Assembly: GCF_001908205.1 (NCBI RefSeq)
Contig: NZ_LGHL01000128.1
Location: forward strand, 1 to 64,000
Origin: Bradyrhizobium sp. NAS80.1
GTDB taxonomy: Bacteria; Pseudomonadota; Alphaproteobacteria; Rhizobiales; Xanthobacteraceae
Length of the DNA stretch: 64,000 bases
Reading direction: 5' to 3'
Shown here: one piece after another, positions 61,249 to 64,000 of the stretch
Position numbering within the stretch: position 1 is the first letter of the stretch
Layout of the letters: each line of letters starts with the position of its first letter
Notes under the pieces: generated by a model
What the model was told of the DNA's origin: nothing
What the model saw: only the letters and a program-made list of their open reading frames with translations
The model's database searches: none
Made by a program: the position numbers and the translations under genes

Positions 61249-62058
61249 TCAGCTATCCCACCCGCTCCCCTTGATCCCCGGATTGGCATAAACAATCCCG
61301 CCATCCACCGCGATGGTAGCGCCGACCACGTAATCGCCCGCGCGCGAGGCGAGATAGATCGCGGCGCCCGCCATGTCCTCGTCGGTGCCGATGCGCCCCG
61401 CAGGCACGCGCGTTGAGACCTCGTCGCCATGGTCGCGCGCGGCGCGGTTCATGTCGGACTTGAACGGGCCTGGCGCAATCGCCGTGACCACGACATGGTC
61501 GGAAATCAGCTTCACCGCCATGCGCCGGGTCAGGTGGATCAGTCCGGCCTTGCTCGCGGCATAGGAATAGGTCTCCATCGGATTGACGAAGATGCCGTCG
61601 ATCGAGGCGATGTTGATCACCTTCGCCGGTCGCTCGGCAGAAGCCGCCGCGCGCAACGGCGCGGCCAGCGCCTTGGTCAGGAAGAACGGCGCCTTGACGT
61701 TGAGGTTCATCACCTTGTCCCAGCCGCTCTCCGGAAATTCATCGAAATCCGCGCCCCAGGCCGCACCGGCATTGTTGACGAGGATGTCGAGTTTTTGCTC
61801 GCGCTTTTTGAATTCGCTTGCCAGTAATTCGGCGCCGGCCAACGTCGAGATGTCGATCGGCAGCGCGATGCATTCGCCGTCATATCGCGCGGAGAGCTCC
61901 TTGGCCGTCTCCTCGCACGGTCCCGCCTTGCGCGCGGTGATGTAGACCTTTGCCGCGCCGGCGCTGAGAAATCCTGCGGCGATCATCTTGCCGATGCCGC
62001 GCGAGCCGCCGGTCACGAGCGCGACGCGGCCTTTGAGCGAGAACAGATCGTTGAACAT
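61249..62058 (-). CDS. short-chain dehydrogenase/reductase
   Basis: A 269-residue SDR. The cofactor loop is VTGGSRGIGKMI with no acidic residue in the second strand (TARKAG), which suggests NADP(H). The active-site set is NNAG, Ser in NIASIDG, and Tyr and Lys in YSYAASKAGLIH. It is of the RhlG/FabG-like class. It lies convergent to boxB, so a link to the benzoate pathway is not clear. The substrate is unknown. Confidence 0.88.
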   Translation of the reverse strand: MFNDLFSLKGRVALVTGGSRGIGKMIAAGFLSAGAAKVYITARKAGPCEETAKELSARYDGECIALPIDISTLAGAELLASEFKKREQKLDILVNNAGAAWGADFDEFPESGWDKVMNLNVKAPFFLTKALAAPLRAAASAERPAKVINIASIDGIFVNPMETYSYAASKAGLIHLTRRMAVKLISDHVVVTAIAPGPFKSDMNRAARDHGDEVSTRVPAGRIGTDEDMAGAAIYLASRAGDYVVGATIAVDGGIVYANPGIKGSGWDS

Positions 62059-62163
62059 GATGCCTCCCTTGATTGGCGCTCGTTGTGAGCGGGGCGCGGA
62101 GGTGAGTCAAGGAACCGTCGCCAGCTCCGCACTCGTCAGGATGAGCCTGACTGTGCGGATGGA

Positions 62164-63222
62164 TCAAGCCGCAGCGATCCGGCGGAAGCCGTTCCACATC
62201 GCCGTCGCAGCGCCGGAGGTCAACACCGGCAGGATGCGGGCGTCCTGGTAGTTGCCGTTGAGCGAGACGCGCGGCAACGCGGTCAGTTGGCCGGCGTTCT
62301 CGGCGAACAGCATGCCGGGCCGCGTCGTCACCGCGGTCTTGAAGCCGGCGGATGCAGCGAGTGCGAATTCGCGTTCGCCCGCGGCCTGGCGGTCGCCATA
62401 GGGATAGGCAAAATGCTGCACGGTGCGGCCGAGCGCGTGCTCGATCCGCGCGCGGCTCAAGGTCATCTCCTGTGCAGCGATCTCCCCGCTTTGCTTGGCG
62501 AGATTGCAATGGCTGATGGAATGGGCGCCGATCGTGACCAGCGGATCGGCGGCCAGCCGCTCCACCTCGTCCCACGACAGGCAGAGGCTGCGGCAGAGCG
62601 CGGCCATGTCGACGTCGTGTCTGGCGCAGAGAGCCTCGATCTCACGCTCGAGATCGTGCTCGCCGGGCAGCGCGCGCAGCCAGTCGTGCAGGCGGTCGAA
62701 CGCCGCCTGTTTTGCGGCCGGCGTCGTCGCATCGAGCCGCAGCGCGGCGTTGCCGATCTGCACGTCGATTTGTTCGGTCTTGGCGATCGCGGCTTCGAGC
62801 GCGGTCCACCACAACCGTCCGGTGCCCTCGGCAAAATCGCTGGCGATATAGACGGTCAAGGGCGCGTCAAATTCGCGCAGTACCGGCAGCGCGAATTCCA
62901 GATTGTCGCGATAGCCGTCGTCGAGGGTGAAGGCAGCGAAGCGGCGGGCGAACCGGCCCTGCGCCAGCCGCTCTTGCAGCTCGTCCATGCTGACAATATC
63001 GATGTCGCGCGAACGCAAATGGCACAGCGTCGCGCGCAGGAAGTCGGGCGTGACTTCGAGATGCCGATTCGGTTGGAACGCAGCCTCGCGCGCCGGCCGC
63101 ACGTGATGCAGCATGAAAATTGCGCCCACGCCGGACAAAAGCGGACGCAAGAGGTGGTGCGCCCCGCTGAAATAGAGTGCTCCCAGCCCGGCGCGGATGA
63201 CGTTGTTACGGAGTTGTTTCAT
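62164..63222 (-). CDS. polysaccharide deacetylase-family protein
   Basis: A 352-residue NodB-fold hydrolase. The general base pair is in FTLDDGYRDN (Asp-Asp), and the metal His pair is in GAHSISHCNL. A short N-terminal hydrophobic stretch (about 14-40, GALYFSGAHHLLRPLLSGVG) may anchor it. Such enzymes remove N-acetyl groups from envelope or exopolysaccharide sugars. It is not a nodB gene in a nod cluster, since no other nod genes or nod box are near. ATG 63222 was chosen; ATG 63246 adds eight residues. Confidence 0.85.
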   Translation of the reverse strand: MKQLRNNVIRAGLGALYFSGAHHLLRPLLSGVGAIFMLHHVRPAREAAFQPNRHLEVTPDFLRATLCHLRSRDIDIVSMDELQERLAQGRFARRFAAFTLDDGYRDNLEFALPVLREFDAPLTVYIASDFAEGTGRLWWTALEAAIAKTEQIDVQIGNAALRLDATTPAAKQAAFDRLHDWLRALPGEHDLEREIEALCARHDVDMAALCRSLCLSWDEVERLAADPLVTIGAHSISHCNLAKQSGEIAAQEMTLSRARIEHALGRTVQHFAYPYGDRQAAGEREFALAASAGFKTAVTTRPGMLFAENAGQLTALPRVSLNGNYQDARILPVLTSGAATAMWNGFRRIAAA

Positions 63223-63386
63223 TTCCGGCGGGCCGACCCCTGGCATTCCGCCCTCAACTTAAGGACGGACCCTTGAAGAAAAAGTTATTCCATTGTCCAC
63301 GGAGGTCCTTCGGAAGGACGCCATTTCCGGTTTGACAGCCTGCCAAGGGTTTGTTTTGTCTCCGGTTCCAGAGTTCGGGTCGTCGA

Positions 63387-64000
63387 ATGCAGAAGCTTTT
63401 CAGGTGGGCCAGCAAATGGTGGCCGGGATTGATCCCCCTGGCCGTCATGTGGGGATTTGCGGCCTGGAATAATACCTTGCCGGTCGAGGCGGACCTGTCC
63501 GCCCGCAGCTCGGCCGCCCTCAAGGACACTGTCCTGGACAAGACCCGGATCGCGGTCGACGGCCGCGACGTCAGCCTCGCCGCCGATGCCTTCTCCGAGG
63601 AGGGGCGCCGTGACGCCGTGATGGCGGTTGAGACCGTCCCCGGCGTGCGCCTGGTTGATGACCGCACCCGCCTTGTTCCCGAGGCCAAGCCCTTCGTCTG
63701 GAACGCCGAGCGTGATGTGGTGCGGGTGACGCTGTCGGGCTCCGCGCCGCTGCCGTCGATGAAGGCTCGCCTGACCGAGGCGGCCCGCAAGGAGGTCGCC
63801 GGGGTCGAGGTGGCCGATCAGATGGGGCTGGCGCGCGGCGCGCCGCCGCGTTTCGAGGCGGCCGCGATGCTCCTGCTTGACCAGATCGGCAAGCTGAAGG
63901 AGGGCAAGATCACGATCTCCGACACCAAGGTCAGCCTGTCTGGCATGGCGCGCGAGCTCGGCGGCCGCGAAGCGATTGCGGCTGCGCTCAAAAACCTGCC
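63387..64000 (+). CDS. BON-domain protein (OmpA-like family), 5' part
   Basis: The first 204 codons are present; the window ends inside the gene. The N terminus has one membrane segment (about 14-30, GLIPLAVMWGFAAW), followed by two BON-type repeats, DGRDVSLAADAFSEEGRRDA and TISDTKVSLSGMARELGG. In rhizobia this arrangement belongs to long OmpA-family proteins with several BON domains and a C-terminal peptidoglycan-binding OmpA domain, but that part lies outside. It is divergent from the deacetylase gene with 164 bases between starts. Confidence 0.75.
   Translation, partial: MQKLFRWASKWWPGLIPLAVMWGFAAWNNTLPVEADLSARSSAALKDTVLDKTRIAVDGRDVSLAADAFSEEGRRDAVMAVETVPGVRLVDDRTRLVPEAKPFVWNAERDVVRVTLSGSAPLPSMKARLTEAARKEVAGVEVADQMGLARGAPPRFEAAAMLLLDQIGKLKEGKITISDTKVSLSGMARELGGREAIAAALKNL

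Noticed and set aside
62164-63222. Nodulation gene nodB
   Set aside because: Only the general deacetylase fold matches; no nodA, nodC, nod box or other symbiosis genes are nearby.

Overview
The window looks like a chromosomal segment of a Bradyrhizobium-type alphaproteobacterium. The reasons are the high G+C content, the branched-chain quorum-sensing pair bjaR1/bjaI known from Bradyrhizobium, the many LIV-type ABC transporters, and dense families of short palindromic intergenic repeats. I see no rRNA, tRNA, CRISPR array, prophage or intact insertion sequence. Protein names come from reading motifs and recalling families; no database search was run.

Layout. (1) 0.4-6 kb, minus strand: an operon of a solitary TRAP-type binding protein, a membrane histidine kinase, a REC-DUF3369-kinase hybrid and an OmpR-type regulator. 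(2) 6.2-8.5 kb: a UgpB-like binding protein next to an APH-fold protein with an altered catalytic loop. (3) 8.7-19.5 kb: a peptide-type ABC transporter with AtzG/AtzE/AtzH-like carboxybiuret-type enzymes, a GntR regulator and allophanate hydrolase. Two similar dyads lie before the two ends of the cluster. (4) 19.6-22.2 kb: a MarR regulator divergent from a feruloyl-CoA-synthase-like ligase, with a perfect inverted repeat between them. (5) 22.4-26 kb: a binding-protein pseudogene, NDH-2, a lone LIV binding protein and nested repeats. (6) 26-34.6 kb, minus strand: a compact shikimate/quinate-to-protocatechuate operon (shikimate dehydrogenase, binding protein, livHMGF, 3-dehydroshikimate dehydratase) behind a LysR gene. 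(7) 34.8-36.9 kb: a small frameshifted gene, then bjaR1, bjaI and a coupled 72-aa protein. (8) 37-45.4 kb: a second livHMGF without binding protein, then a glutamine-synthetase-like ligase with a Rieske oxygenase and a divergent IclR regulator. (9) 45.5-53.7 kb: a GGDEF-EAL protein, PRC-barrel protein, YbaL-type antiporter, transglutaminase-like protein, VanA-like Rieske oxygenase with divergent LysR, and a truncated haemoglobin. (10) 53.8-61 kb: the aerobic benzoyl-CoA (box) cluster: boxR, benzoate-CoA ligase, alpha/beta hydrolase, boxC and boxB, without boxA or boxD. (11) 61-64 kb: an SDR, a polysaccharide deacetylase and the start of a BON-domain protein.

The common theme is use of plant-derived aromatics (benzoate, hydroxycinnamates, vanillate-like methoxy-aromatics, shikimate/quinate) and of urea-like nitrogen, with a quorum-sensing locus in the middle. 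Almost every catabolic module has its own regulator and a visible dyad or repeat in its promoter region. The least explained items are the glutamine-synthetase/Rieske module, the frameshifted small gene beside bjaR1, the phased TTTCGT half-sites at the left edge, and a palindromic repeat that forms the linker of a two-ATPase ABC protein.
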